64,000 nucleotides of DNA from the NCBI GenBank assembly GCA_949775045.1, contig OX459096.1, positions 34,266,371-34,330,370 of the forward strand. The letters run 5' to 3'. The translations under genes were made by a program, and so were the position numbers. The number at the start of each line of letters is the position of its first letter. The stretch's first letter is position 1. Source of the stretch: Metridium senile. Taxonomy: Eukaryota; Cnidaria; Anthozoa; Actiniaria; Metridiidae. This document shows, in pieces, positions 33,773-45,194 of this stretch. The notes beneath the pieces were generated by a model, which saw only the letters and a list, made by a program, of their open reading frames with translations, did no database searches and was not told the DNA's origin.

Positions 33773-34610
33773 TTTCCCTTCGATTGTGTGTTGCCTGGGG
33801 CGAGGTTACAGAACTATGTCTTACTATACATGATGATGATCTAGTAGATCTAAAGCGTCTGATCGACAAACACTTTGTTACCTGTATGGTTGCCTGGCGG
33901 AGACTTGGTCTCACACGACATTGTTTCAGGCACAAGAATCAGTACCTGCTGGGGAGTTTGTGCTCTGGGGTCCCTCCCATGGACACAAGAGGCCGCCCTG
34001 TGGCAACTTCTTTAACGCCCTCAAGTGAGTGAGTTTCTAGGCGTAGTGCTTCAATTGTGTGGTTTTGCGACCTCTCACGTATTTGAGATTAAGAGTTATG
34101 CATTAGCTAATGCGGCTTGTTGGCGCTCTTTTCCTTGTCAATTTTGTCTGCTTCCTTATAATATTCATCCTTGTTTCTTTCCGTGTAGCTTTTTAAAGTA
34201 GCTTTAAATACCCGTAACACCGAGCACTGATGGAGAGAGGGAATTTAAAATGAGCGCACCGTCGGCTCTCTGGAAGATCAGCTTCGGGTGAAGGGACTTC
34301 CGACGTAAAATACTATTCTTTACTTTACTTATTTAATAGAGCATTTAGACTAGAAAGATATTTCTTGTAGTGTTGGTTATTTTCAACAAGGATATTATTA
34401 CTTTAGGATGAACCTAAGCCTATTCTCTATACTAGTTAGTTTAGCATTTTACCGACGCAGCGTCAATTTCTTGGACTTTCTTTGTCGCTATTTTGTAACC
34501 ACTAAGATATTTTGTAACTATATAATGTTTTGAAAATAGCGACCTCGAGACGAGCAAGGTTGAGGAACATTAGTTCTCCAAAGTGACTTTCTCTCGAGCC
34601 TTTGCCGAAG

Positions 34611-37600
34611 TCAAGCCCACCACATAATCGCCTCCAAACATGACTTATCTACGTCATCACCGGATGACACGCCTACTTTCTTAGTAGCCAATGACAAGTA
34701 AGAACACACTCCTAAGCATAAGACAAAGGCAGATACTACTGCCGCGGCCACTAGGAATGGAAGAAGGGCTGTAGCTAGAATGATGTAGAATATTGTCATA
34801 GGAATGATGATACATAACCCTGGAAAACAGAACACCAGATTAGTGGTACAAATAACATCGATGCATCCATAATTGTCAGCTCACTGCATGTAAAACAACC
34901 GCACGATAGGGGGTACTCAACTGAGTAAATCGATACGTTTACATGCAGTTACTGCATGTAAACGACTGAGTAGTGATTACTCAAACAACTGAGTAAATCG
35001 ATGCATTCACAGTTATTGCAAAAACGAGTGAGTAGTGGTTACTCAAATAACTGAGTAAATCGAAATTATATACATATCCATATTTATTCACTGCACAAAC
35101 GACTGTGTAGTGGTTACAAAGAAATAAGTAAATCGATGTATCCACAGTAACTCACTGTAAAAACGACTGATTAGTGGTTACTCAAATAATAGGCCTTTTG
35201 AAACAATAGGTCACGTGACCCTACCCCTTTTACATCGAACAGCTGTGTCAAAATCAAAGAGCACCTCAAAAAAGAGCACGTCAACATTAGTAAGAAGGCG
35301 AAATATCAGCTCATAAAATGTAACACGAGGGAAATGGCATTAAATTAAAAATTCAATAATTTATTATGATTTGTACTATACGGAAAACCTGCTCTGTACT
35401 GGATTTTGGACATTTTCCTTACAAATCTTTATATTACTTTTGACACAGCTGTTCGATTTAAAAGGGGTAGGGTCACGTGACATGTTGTTGCAAAACGGGC
35501 CTATTGTGTCATACCTTTCCCTTTCAAGCTGTACCATTTATATTCATCATTATTTCCACAGAAAAACTTCCACACGATCGACTTCCTGGTCTTGTTGTTC
35601 TTGTCGTAGTGGTTTACTTTAGTGGTAATGACGTCTGCTTTCCATGCGTTCTTCTCGAGGTGTTTAACTCTTGAAGAAGTGCTTTGGCGCTGTGGTCTTT
35701 TAGGCAGATCCTCACTTTCTTTGATTTCTTTACTCTGGTTTTCCTTGTTTGGTTTGTCACTTTGAAAGACAAAATCGAGTTAATATAAAGTAAAATATAC
35801 GTAAAGTAACCTTCTTTAACGTCGTAAAGTATACGTAAAATAACCTTATTTTACGTCGTAAAGTATACACAAAGTAACCTTATTTTACGTCGTAAAGTAT
35901 ACGTAAAGTAACCTTATTCAACGTCGTAAAGTATACGTAAAGTAACCTTATTTAATGTCGTAAAGTATACGTAAAGTAACCTTGTTTAACGTCGTAAAGT
36001 ATACGTAAAGTAACCTTATTCAACGTCGTAAAGTATACGTTAAGTAAACTTGTTTAACGTCGTAAAGTATACGTAAAGTAACCTTATTCAACGTCGTAAA
36101 GTATACGTAAAGTAACCTTATTCAACGTCGTAAAGTATACGTAAAGTAACCTTATTCAATGTTGTAAAGTATACGTAAAGTAACCTTATTCAACGTCGTA
36201 AAGTATACGTAAAGTAACCTTATTTAAAGTCGTAAAGTATACGTAAAGTAACCTTATTTAACGTCGGTAACTCGTGACAGTCATATACTGACAGACAAGA
36301 TTTGACTTGGGTGTTGACTTCATTGTGTGGACTGTAAGGAGAGTTGCTGACATACATGGGTGTGTCAGTTAAGTAATCACTTCTACATATAGAGTATAAT
36401 TCGATGCATGGTACAATATGAGATGTAAAGGTTGAAGATTTGAACTATACAAATATTCAAGTTTGCTAGCACCGCTGTACTATTTGAGAAAGAGCGTAAT
36501 TGCACAGGCTAAGCCTCGATTCGAATTAACTCTAGATAACATGAAACTTATAGAGAGGCGTGATGGTCTAGTGCTCAGGGGATCGAAATCCGGGCCTAAT
36601 GCCGGTTTGGATTCGATTCTCGGCCCGGGCGATTACGTTGTGTCCTTGGGCAAGACAATTTACTCTGTGTGTGCCTCGTCTTCTCGGATAAGGAAGTAAA
36701 GCCGAAGGTCCCGTCTGCCTTCACTCTAACTTCCTATACAAGATGGACGTAAAAGATCCTCTTGTGCTCCTTGAAAAGAGCAGGGGATTGTCTCCTGGCA
36801 CAGCAGTCAGGACTCCGCAAAACTAGAGCTTATAAGCCTCGAAGAGATCGAGGGACTGCTCTTACTGTGGTAAATAAAAATAACTGGTCTATGACGTCGA
36901 CCCAGAAATTCATTTTCGAGTGTCGTGTAACGTAATGCCAGTCTCTTTATTGCATAGTACTAATATTATGTTGTAGTAGTGGTTTGGTGTAGCCGTTAAC
37001 GAATTGAACTCAAATTTTCTATTTGAAATATAGGTGTGATAACGTGGCTGAATGATCGATTTTATTAACCTTTCGACAAAAGCAATGCAGTTCATGATAC
37101 TTTATAGCTAATCACTGTGTATGTTTACTCCTTAGAAACAAGGCCCTCGCTAGGTCTTTACAAATATCATACTGGCAAGCCTTGCCAGTCAGTCAAACCT
37201 TGTAATTTCTGATCATTTCAACAAATTATCGGCATAGCCTTAGTTTTAAAGATATAGAGCTAACAATTTCAGTTCAGATTATATTTGTTCTGACTTTCTT
37301 TTCCCTATTTCTTGCATTCATTTTATGTCCAACTATTGCTAAATATTTCATTGAATTTTTGCAGCATCAAATTTTCGTAAACTTTTTCCAAACTTCCCAA
37401 AATAGCGTAAAACTGTCGCAAAAGAATGTGCAATTTCTGATCATTTCAACAAATTCTCGGCATAGCCTAAGTTTTAAAGATATTGAGCTAACAATTTCAG
37501 ATAATATATGTGTTCTGACTTTCTTTTCCCGATTTCTTGCATTCATTTTGTGTCCAACTATGGCTAAATATTTCATTGAATTTTTGCAGCATCCAATTTT

Positions 37601-40120
37601 CACTAACTTTCTTCAACTTCCCAAAAGTAGCGTAAAACTGTGGCTAAAGAATGTGAAAACAGCCATTGTTCCATAATACAGACAGACGTCGTAACCAACA
37701 TATTAGTATAAATCAGTTTATTGTCGGCTAAAAACAAAGTTTGTTTAGTTAATGTAGACTGGTGACCTCTATTGACCACCTTTGTAAATTATACACTGCA
37801 AAAACGGCCGCCGGAGTAGATACAACTCAGTATATTGAGTTAATCATGCATTCAGGATGACACTTTATAGTGAGTAAACCCAACTCTATATTAAAAGTGA
37901 GGTTAAACTCAATATATTGAGTACATTACATTGTACTCAATGGACATCTACATTTATGTTTACTCTTAATAATGAGTTGGTTTTACTCACTATAAAGTGT
38001 CACCCTGAATGCATGATTTACTCAATATACTGAGTTGTATCTACTCAGCCGTTTTTGCAGTGTATTCCATTCTTTTCATGGCGTGTAAACACCGTTTAGT
38101 AACTTAGTTGGGTTTTGCTGGCGGTGTGACTTTCTCCTTTTCTTCTTTGCAGAAGATCGAGTGACTCGATCTCGTCTATCTTAAAGTTTCATATTTATTG
38201 CAGCTTTAAAAGGGTAAAAATTGATTCGGCCGCGTTTCTAAAAGTTAAAGTGTATGACGTCCTACTATATAATATTTATCATCATTAAAAAGTAATTGTT
38301 TTTTGCTTGAGTTATTGTTTTCTCTTACAATGTGGACCAGGTCTTTTGATAAAATGTTCAATGTCTTCTGTGTGACATAATCGGTGAATATCCGAATTCT
38401 TAAGTTTAAATTTGAATCCATTGTCATCTTTTTCACTTCATTCATGTTTCCGATGACCACCTCTAACAAGTTTTCGTAACATTATGATATTCTATGTTCA
38501 GTTTCTCCATTGGTGCTTTCGTTAAATTCCCGCATTGCTGACAGGATTTACGTATGTCATTTGACTTCTAACATAGCTATTTAGAATATCACGCGAGCGG
38601 AGTGTTTTATCTTGTAATTTAGCAGTAGTTTATCTAGTTTATCATCGTCCAGTCCATTATAATGAGACATGATGTGACGTGTTTCAGCTTGGCCAGTTGA
38701 TGGTTTCCAGATATCTGAATATCTCTACATTCTTAATGTTGCAATTCTGGCTCCGTTTTTTAGGATAAATTTTACCTACCTAACTGAATTGTCCGACGCG
38801 TTTTGGATTATATCGATGACAATAAAAAGAAACAACCTATTAAATTACAAGAGTAGCTACCTTTTTTTGCTTTTACTTTATACGTTAAAATTATAAAATG
38901 TACTTACTCTGATCTCTCGATGAATATCTTTGTATAAGACTCGATTGTTATAAGACGAGATTGTTGACCATTCGACCTGAAAACACACAATATACTGAAC
39001 GTCACTTTAAGCAAGAACAATATAATTAAGTCTAAAATATATTTGTACTTGGGGGTAGGTAACCTTTGTTATAATGGCCGCCAGCTTTAATTCTAACAAT
39101 ATATACATAAAATTGATTGCTGATGTAAGGAAAAGAAAGCTATCATAGGATAGACATTCACAATAACAATAACTAGTGAAGGTTTGAGAAAAAGATATCA
39201 TATTTTGAAGAATCTTTACGAATTTAAAAATAATAAGATATACCAAAAACAGTACAAAGCACAGAACAGAAAATTAAAAACAAATCCTGACATTTTCAAT
39301 TAAGCATAACTTTATAAGCATTTTGCACAGAGAAACTTTTCATGAATGCCTATAGTTATGATAGTTCATATGCTAAAATTTCAAATATTTGTTTACTTTT
39401 TAAAAAAAAGTCATTTTCCGCCTTTTATGACAAGGCTTTGTCTATGGTTTACATTTGATGTTTACCGAGTTTTCGTACTAGAACTTTTAGTACATCTTCA
39501 GGGCAAAAAGAAAGTAGTTTGTACAATGGTTCAAATGACTTAATTACTATAACGTTCCTTCGCCTTGAAGATGCCGACTAAATGTGGGAAAGCTTGGCAA
39601 TTAAATAAATAATCGTGGAAGAAACCAGCGTTATACGCATTAAGAAAAATAGTACAACTAAAACTTGTGGAACGAGTAACCATTTCCCGCACTAGCTGTT
39701 TCACGCCGAGAGCGGGGACGGTAAAAGAGAGAGGTATCCACGCAGTTCACCATGGGAAATCACGGTTTTTGATAGTTCCTGATTCACGCTTCACGGCAAG
39801 TACTGAATGTCTTTGTCACGAATCACGAAAATAAAACATTGTGTTCACGATTACAGACCAAAAAAAACTTGCCACTTCCCTGAACTGACGCTTCGAATAC
39901 TTAAAACTTATTTTTGTGTGAATACTTACGAAGTAGGCGAGAGAGAATCGTTTTTTTGTTCAGATACATTGTCAAATTGTTGATCTTGGGTCAGTTTCGG
40001 TTGTTGGTTTTGTTGTTGAGTTTCCAGCAAATATTCATCGAAATAGCCATCCAAGTTCTCTAAATCAATGAGCTCTGTCATTCGTCGAACTGCTTTGTGG
40101 ACAGGGCCTGATGTTGTCAT
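34611..40120 (-). CDS. Four-exon gene for a 222-residue protein with C-terminal membrane hairpin, function unknown
   Basis: Coding exons 40120-39930, 38976-38908, 35759-35560 and 34819-34611 keep one phase (669 nt). Exon 1 starts MTTSGPVHKAVRRMTELIDL and is acidic then Gln-rich. Exon 2 reads NGQQSRLITIESYTKIFIERS. Exon 3 is basic and charged (KENQSKEIKESEDLPKRPQR; TTKVNHYDKNNKTRKS). Exon 4 gives two adjacent hydrophobic segments (about 152-172 and 175-197; LCIIIPMTIFYIILATALLP, VVSAFVLCLGVCSYLSL) followed by a short hydrophilic tail ending MWWA. This suggests a cytosolic N-terminus anchored by a hairpin. The donor of exon 3 (TGTGGAA) is weak; the others are strong. An acceptor TTTTTTTATAG lies 12 nt before the ATG, and a donor GTAAGT at 41319-41314 may end a 5' UTR exon. 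I do not recognise the family. Confidence 0.65.
34860..35186. repeat. Degenerate tandem repeat, about 65-70 bp units, 5 copies
   Basis: Units built around ACTGAGTAAATCGATGCAT and AACGACTGAGTAGTGGTTAC recur through this stretch in the intron of the membrane-protein gene. Confidence 0.8.
35187..35507. mobile_element. Foldback element, family A copy 2
   Basis: AATAGGCCTTTTGAAACAAT with GGTCACGTGACC on the left and GGGTCACGTGAC...GGGCCTATTG on the right. It is colinear with 10415-10839 but shorter in the middle. Confidence 0.85.
35783..36266. repeat. 34-bp minisatellite, about 14 copies
   Basis: Unit CGTCGTAAAGTATACGTAAAG plus TAACCTTATTCAA repeats with few changes. Each unit contains the palindrome TATACGTA-like core. 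Intronic in the membrane-protein gene. Confidence 0.95.
36298..36390 (+). repeat. Copy of sequence downstream of ESF1
   Basis: TTTGACTTGGGTGTTGACTTC, CATTGTGTGGACTGTAAGGA and GTGTCAGTTAAGTAATCACTT match 26128-26212 in the same order. It adds to the ESF1 tail duplication at 32.4-33.8 kb but is separated from it by 2.5 kb containing exons of another gene. Confidence 0.8.
36545..36845 (+). mobile_element. tRNA-derived SINE
   Basis: Box A-like TGATGGTCTAGTGCTC at 36562 and box B-like GGATTCGATTCT at 36606 are followed by GTGTCCTTGGGCAAGACA, a block shared by many metazoan SINEs. The open frame at 36463-36699 is a by-product. It lies in intron 2 of the membrane-protein gene. Confidence 0.8.
37201..37656. 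repeat. Tandem duplication, 228-bp unit, two copies
   Basis: GATCATTTCAACAAATT at 37211 and 37439 head two copies that share TTGCATTCATTTTATGTCCA-type sequence throughout, differing by scattered substitutions. The open frames inside repeat the same peptide and have no splice support. Confidence 0.9.
37793..38063. mobile_element. Foldback MITE with CACTGCAAAAACGGC ends
   Basis: ACACTGCAAAAACGGC on the left and GCCGTTTTTGCAGTGT on the right. The arms extend about 120 bp (CAACTCAGTATATTGAGT, GCATTCAGGATGACACTTTA and their inverses). Confidence 0.9.
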
Positions 40121-41577
40121 TGTAAAGGTCTCCTATAAAAAAATACATCTTTTGTCAATGTTTTAAAACATCAAGATAAAGAAATATAATCATAGTAACC
40201 TTGTGCAAGTTTCTAAAACGAAGTATTTCCAATTAAGTCTCATTATCATTAATATAGGCCAAATACTGCCCTACCTGTGTACTGATAACTGCATTTATCT
40301 CCCTGCTTTTGGAAATTGACAAAAACTTTGTAATAAATGGGTCTTGTATATCAATGACAATGACTTTATATTTGTTGGTGGCCCTTCTAGCATCATTTGC
40401 ATATTCGCTGCGCTCGTGCCGCTAAAGTGATGGTGCTCGGGCCACAAAGCAACAATATGCCCTCCAAAAGTAGTAATATTTAATATTGTCCTATTTCAGC
40501 ACAGAAAATGACGAGTGACTATATAACTAAAAAAGACGAGATACTTTTGATAGTTCATGTTCAAATATCTTGTATGTTATAGCAATGGTACGTAAACTTA
40601 CATACATTTTCTGAGTGATGCCATTTTTTCTTCGCTTGGCTGCATGCAGGATATAAAACAAATGAACTGCTAAAAGAGCCTGACCTATGTATTATTTAGT
40701 ATTGATATATCCTGCAGAGCGGTTCGTCTAGACAATTTCACATTTACTAGAAATCCATGTTATGACAAGTTAGTTCACTATTGTCAATAAGACATGAGCC
40801 TAGAAAATTCTTACTTCGCTGCAAACCGTGACTCGCTGCTTTTCATAGTTGCGTTACCACACCAAGAAAGATTGAAAGACATAGAATGAAACACGTAGCA
40901 GTTGAATATCAAAAAACCCAGAAGTGCCATGGATTATAAGTTTTTCAAACAGTAACGAAGTGTCCATGTTAATTTACGTGTGTCATGTACGCACACTAGT
41001 CAAACAAAGAAAAACTATGGGTGAAACAACGAAAACTTTACTTAAAAACATTGCATGGACTAGAACACATCAGAAACTGGATTTGGTGTAAGAAAACTGA
41101 CGTACACCGATCTTTTTCAATATCAAGATCGATTAAAAGCAACAAAGATATATTGGATATCTTTGAAATGTTTAGAATTTTGCTACTGAGTGTTTACTTA
41201 GTAATTTTCTCATCACACGACAATTAGTTAGCGAAGTAGGGATTAATGTGGACTGCCTGTGTAGCTAGAAGTGACCATGTATAATTTATAAACCATGTTT
41301 TTATAATAAAGTAACTTACGTCAATATATGAGCCTCTTCGCGTCATGACCGGAGCTAGAGATCTTTGAATATCATGGAACGATCAAACAATCATCTGTCA
41401 GTAACCGTGCGCCATAACTTTAATGTTTTAATTTTTGATTGACGATTTGACCTCAGATTTAGAATGTTGCCGGAAAACTGCAATCACATCAATACTTCAT
41501 GGGTTGCTTGTACGCAAGTCGTTTTAGGCAGTACACACCTAATTCCAAAAAGGTTGACGGAGCGAACGGCGATTGGT

Positions 41578-41840
41578 CCCGGGGGGGGGGGGGGGGGGGG
41601 TACTCCATTTGTCCAAGTGGTAGGGGTGATCGGCGGAGATTTTGAAAATGACCTCTAAAAGGTACGCTCAGATACACATAAAGCAAAGTAAAAACGACCC
41701 TTAGAACTGAATTTTGAGCCAAATCTCTAAATGGACCCTAAAAGGTACGCACTGGAAATATTTTAACCCTAAAAGGTACGCCGATCACCCCTACCACTTG
41801 GATTAAGGGAGAACCCCCCCCCCCCCCCCCCCCCCCCGGG
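41578..41840. mobile_element. 263-bp MITE with poly-G/poly-C ends and 8-bp target duplication
   Basis: Begins CCC plus about 20 Gs and ends with about 26 Cs plus GGG, flanked by CGATTGGT on both sides (41570-41577, 41841-41848). Arms continue with CCAAGTGGTAGGGGTGATCGGCG and its inverse; the interior has repeated AAAAGGTACGC. Same family as 28562-28800. Confidence 0.9.
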
Positions 41841-42224
41841 CGATTGGTGATTGCAAAAGTCAGCGATACAAACGACTAGAATATATTATAAATAGTAGAT
41901 AATTTTGAAGGATCATGTTTGATGAGAAAGTACCAGTGCATACAGAAGAACCATTTGAGTGCCTTAAACTCGGTACTGGCAAATTGTATAAGCAGGAGCA
42001 GGAGCAAAAGCAAAATCAAATCATTTATAATAAAATAAATAAACTTGCTCATTCAATAAAAAAGACAAAGTGAGAAATAAAAGCGTCGGAAATTTTAAAG
42101 AAAGGGAAAAAAATCAAAACAAAATATATATAACGATATTTTAATTCTCTCAATATTATTACTATTTCAATAAAATGGGATTGATTTGTTATATTGCTGG
42201 GTCACACTCATTCCTTATCCACTG

Positions 42225-42490
42225 TCCTTTCTTTCCAAACTTTTCTTCAACATCCATTCAACACTGATTTCTTTTGTTCTATGAATGTTGAAACGGAGTT
42301 GAAGTCGTTTACCCTGCTCCGTACAACATTGTTGAGTACACCCATGCGCATTTAGTGGTCTTTCAAACACGTAACACGCTTCAACAATGTATAGAAAAGG
42401 GTGGCAAACGGTTTCAACATTGCATACCATTCAACATTCGTTCGATTTTGTTGAACACATGTAGAAAGGTTGTTGAACAATGTTGAACGT
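42225..42490. mobile_element. Repeat rich in CAACATT/TTGTTGAA motifs
   Basis: TTCTTCAACATCCATTCAAC at the left and CATTCGTTCGATTTTGTTGA at the right relate it to the foldback at 28540-29290. It is more diverged and has no clear target duplication. Sequence from 42490 to 43260 shows no supported gene. Confidence 0.5.
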
Positions 42491-43393
42491 AGGTGGGCAA
42501 AAATGCGCCAAATATTTTAAATTTGTGCTGTCGGAGAATTAAAAAATCCCCAAAAATTGGATAGCCAGAATATGAAGAATATTTGACAAACGCACATGCA
42601 GGGTAAAATGGGTATCTTAAAGTTCAGATGTCAAGCTAAACATTTATGCAAAAACTCGCCAATGCCAATTTGTGCAGTCGGAGAAGTAAAAAAGCTATTT
42701 AGCTCTTGATTCGAAAATTAAACAGAATAATTGCAATTATTTTTCGATAAACAAATTCCAGCACGTTTGAAAGTCAGGTATTTTCATTTTTTTGAACAAA
42801 TACATGTAATAGCAAAATTTATTTTAGACTGTGCATGTGGTTGGTGCCGGTTTGCTTGGTGTTTATTGTAAACATTCCAAGCGTTCTTAACTTCGATAAA
42901 TGACTTAAAAGTAAGCTATAGACATAAACTAACTAAAAAATAATAACAGGATATCCTATGTAAGTAATATTTTCGTTTTAATTTATGACCGGATGAATAA
43001 CATTGACAACGCGGCAATAAATAAATATCGACATTTGTTTGACTGCCTTTGATAAAGGTTAGATGGCTGAGAAATACTGTCATAAAGGCTTCACATAAAG
43101 TCCGTGTGCTTTATACACCGGTACCTGTTTGTTTAATTTCTCTTTTCATTGTATTAATCTGACCTTTAATGTATTTTTCAATGTGTTTTTTGGCTTTTTG
43201 AGATAATTATGTATTTCATTTTTTCGTTTGAAATTTTCAAAAATATGCAAATATTTAAAAATGAGTATACTATGTTTGTCACTCGACTGTGAAAAATTGC
43301 CTGTATTTTATATGATTTGGGGTAAATAATGCGGATTTATTGCCGGTTTGGGCGGTGTTTTTAAAACTCTTAATTGGCGTCCAGTTGAAACAG

Positions 43394-43470
43394 CCAATCA
43401 GGAGCTATTTGTAAGAATTATACGTGACCGCGGTAAAGGTGGGGCCTGACGAGCAGTTAAAAAACCCCTT
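43394..43470 (+). promoter_or_regulatory. Predicted Pol II promoter of array unit 1 (CCAAT, TATA-like)
   Basis: CCAAT at 43394-43398 and GCAGTTAAAAAACCCC near 43453-43467 precede the ATG by about 65-140 bp. In units 2 and 3 the same place reads GCAGTTATAAAACCCC (TATAAAA at 46204 and 48163), and in the minus-strand copy TTATATAA (59332-59339). The TATA box is therefore conserved in three of four copies and damaged here. Confidence 0.6.
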
Positions 43471-43530
43471 GGCAAGCCGGTTTAATATCACTCCATACCA
43501 GTTAAAGCAAGAAGTTCTTCTCACACTAAA

Positions 43531-43836
43531 ATGGCTGAGAATTGTAAAAAAGCCTCTGAAGTATTTGAAGCGAACGGATCTCAAAAAATAGATGGGCGGT
43601 CAAAAGAACAACTATGGCGCACAACTGGGATCAGCAGACCAACAATGGCGGTACAAAGTATTAAAGTAGAAACGACGCCAAAGACATCACAGGCAGTCCA
43701 GAACAAGAAAGAAAAGACCCTGATCGATGTGAACGATCATGCGGCGCTCCTCAAGCGTCCATCAAGGGAGAGTTATATCAAAGACCCAAGAAGAGATGGC
43801 AGACCAAGGGCGAACACGATGCCGACCAAATGGTGA
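43531..43836 (+). CDS. Amplified-family protein, copy 1 (101 residues), unrecognised
   Basis: Starts MAENCKKASEVFEANG after a good context (CTAAAATGGCT) and ends RPRANTMPTKW. It is hydrophilic, basic, without signal peptide, membrane segment or known domain, and is probably disordered. RPRANT (T96) matches the RxRxxT pattern of basophilic kinases such as Akt or S6K. Compared with the diverged minus-strand copy at 58961 I count 8 silent and 3 replacement differences plus a changed last codon, which points to selection on this reading frame. Transcription is expected from the adjacent CCAAT/TATA region with a 5' UTR of about 40 nt. A possible spliced 3' UTR is suggested by the TTGTTGTTACAG acceptor near 44096. 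Function unknown. Confidence 0.7.
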   Translation: MAENCKKASEVFEANGSQKIDGRSKEQLWRTTGISRPTMAVQSIKVETTPKTSQAVQNKKEKTLIDVNDHAALLKRPSRESYIKDPRRDGRPRANTMPTKW

Positions 43837-45194
43837 GATGTTCCCCATACTATGGCAAGAACACTGAACACGACGAAAGAGAATCATCGCCGGTATCACA
43901 GAAGTATATGTATGTAGGGACTAGCGCCCATTTCTCATCACAATATATCAGCTGCTTGTTCAGTTTCTATTCTCAATTTAATTATTTAAAATATAGATAT
44001 AGTTTTAAATGTAAATATAAATTGAACGGTTTGATTCAACAATTTAGCAAGTTTATCTATATACATATATTTAGCTATATTTTATTGTTGTTACAGATTA
44101 AAATCAATCTTTGTTGGAAATTAAAAATATTAAAAACATCGCTTCGCCATATATTGTTTGGTAAAAACCCCTTCGACATGAATCGTGATGAAGCAAACGA
44201 ATATATTTCTACTTATCGGGCAAAAATAACACGTGAGTAGAGTTGTGTGCTAAAATCATTTTATTAAATCGTCAAATGATTTACAGTGAGGACACTCGAA
44301 CCGTGAACACTTTGGATTTGTTTTGTTGCTTTTATAACCCTTAATAAATACTTCGAATTAGGAAAAAATTAGTGCGTTTATGCCGACTTGACCGGGATCA
44401 TTTTATGTTTTTGTAATCCATCGAACACCGCATAAAAAGTGGAAAACTCCTAATCAAACTTGACAACAAATAGAAATAATGCTGATTTATAAGTTTTAAA
44501 AGTTAAAAATAATATTCTTGAAACTTGATTGATAATAAGTACAAGATACCTCTCCCTGTTATACGTTTTGCACAAAACGGGTTTAATTGGCGAACTCTTT
44601 CTACGAGTCCAGTATGTGTGTGCAATTCCGGACGGTTTTGAAATAAATTGCCATATCATTCGTTAAATGCATTGTTTAGGAAATACAAAAAGTACAAAAC
44701 TTTCACCTTAAATGGGGAGACGGTTATTATCTTTGAATGAAACTTAATTATATGTTTGTACTTCTTTCCATAGGTACTATTCAAATCCGCCTTAGTACTT
44801 GAACCACCTTTACTCGTTTAGGGGATAGTTTGCAAAACAGGTCACGTGACCTGCTTGTTCAATCAAACATAAGCAAATATCTCCCTAACAAGGCTAGTTA
44901 GTTCAGGTATTAAGGCAGATCCTTATACCTTCCACCAAGTAGAATAGAAATCCATAAAAATGTTTTTGGTTCGATTGATACCGTCTCCCCATTTTAATTG
45001 AAATATTTCAATACATGAAATGAGATGAAAGGTCACGTGACCACCTTAATCCATAACTTTTAATTCTACAAAGTCAAGGTCATAGATTTATGTATCCATG
45101 TCAATTTTGGAGAGATTTCACTTAAAATTTACATTAATAGAAAAATAAAACGATTTTAGACCCCCCACGAAGCCTTCCCAGGCCTTAACATGCT

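Noticed and set aside
36560..36640. Possible tRNA gene
   Set aside because: Box A and box B are present, but no acceptor stem closes and the sequence continues into a SINE body.
43830..44240. 136-codon frame repeated identically in three array units
   Set aside because: Conservation among copies 1-3 only reflects recent duplication. In the diverged minus-strand copy the frame is shifted and stopped, so it is not called as a gene.
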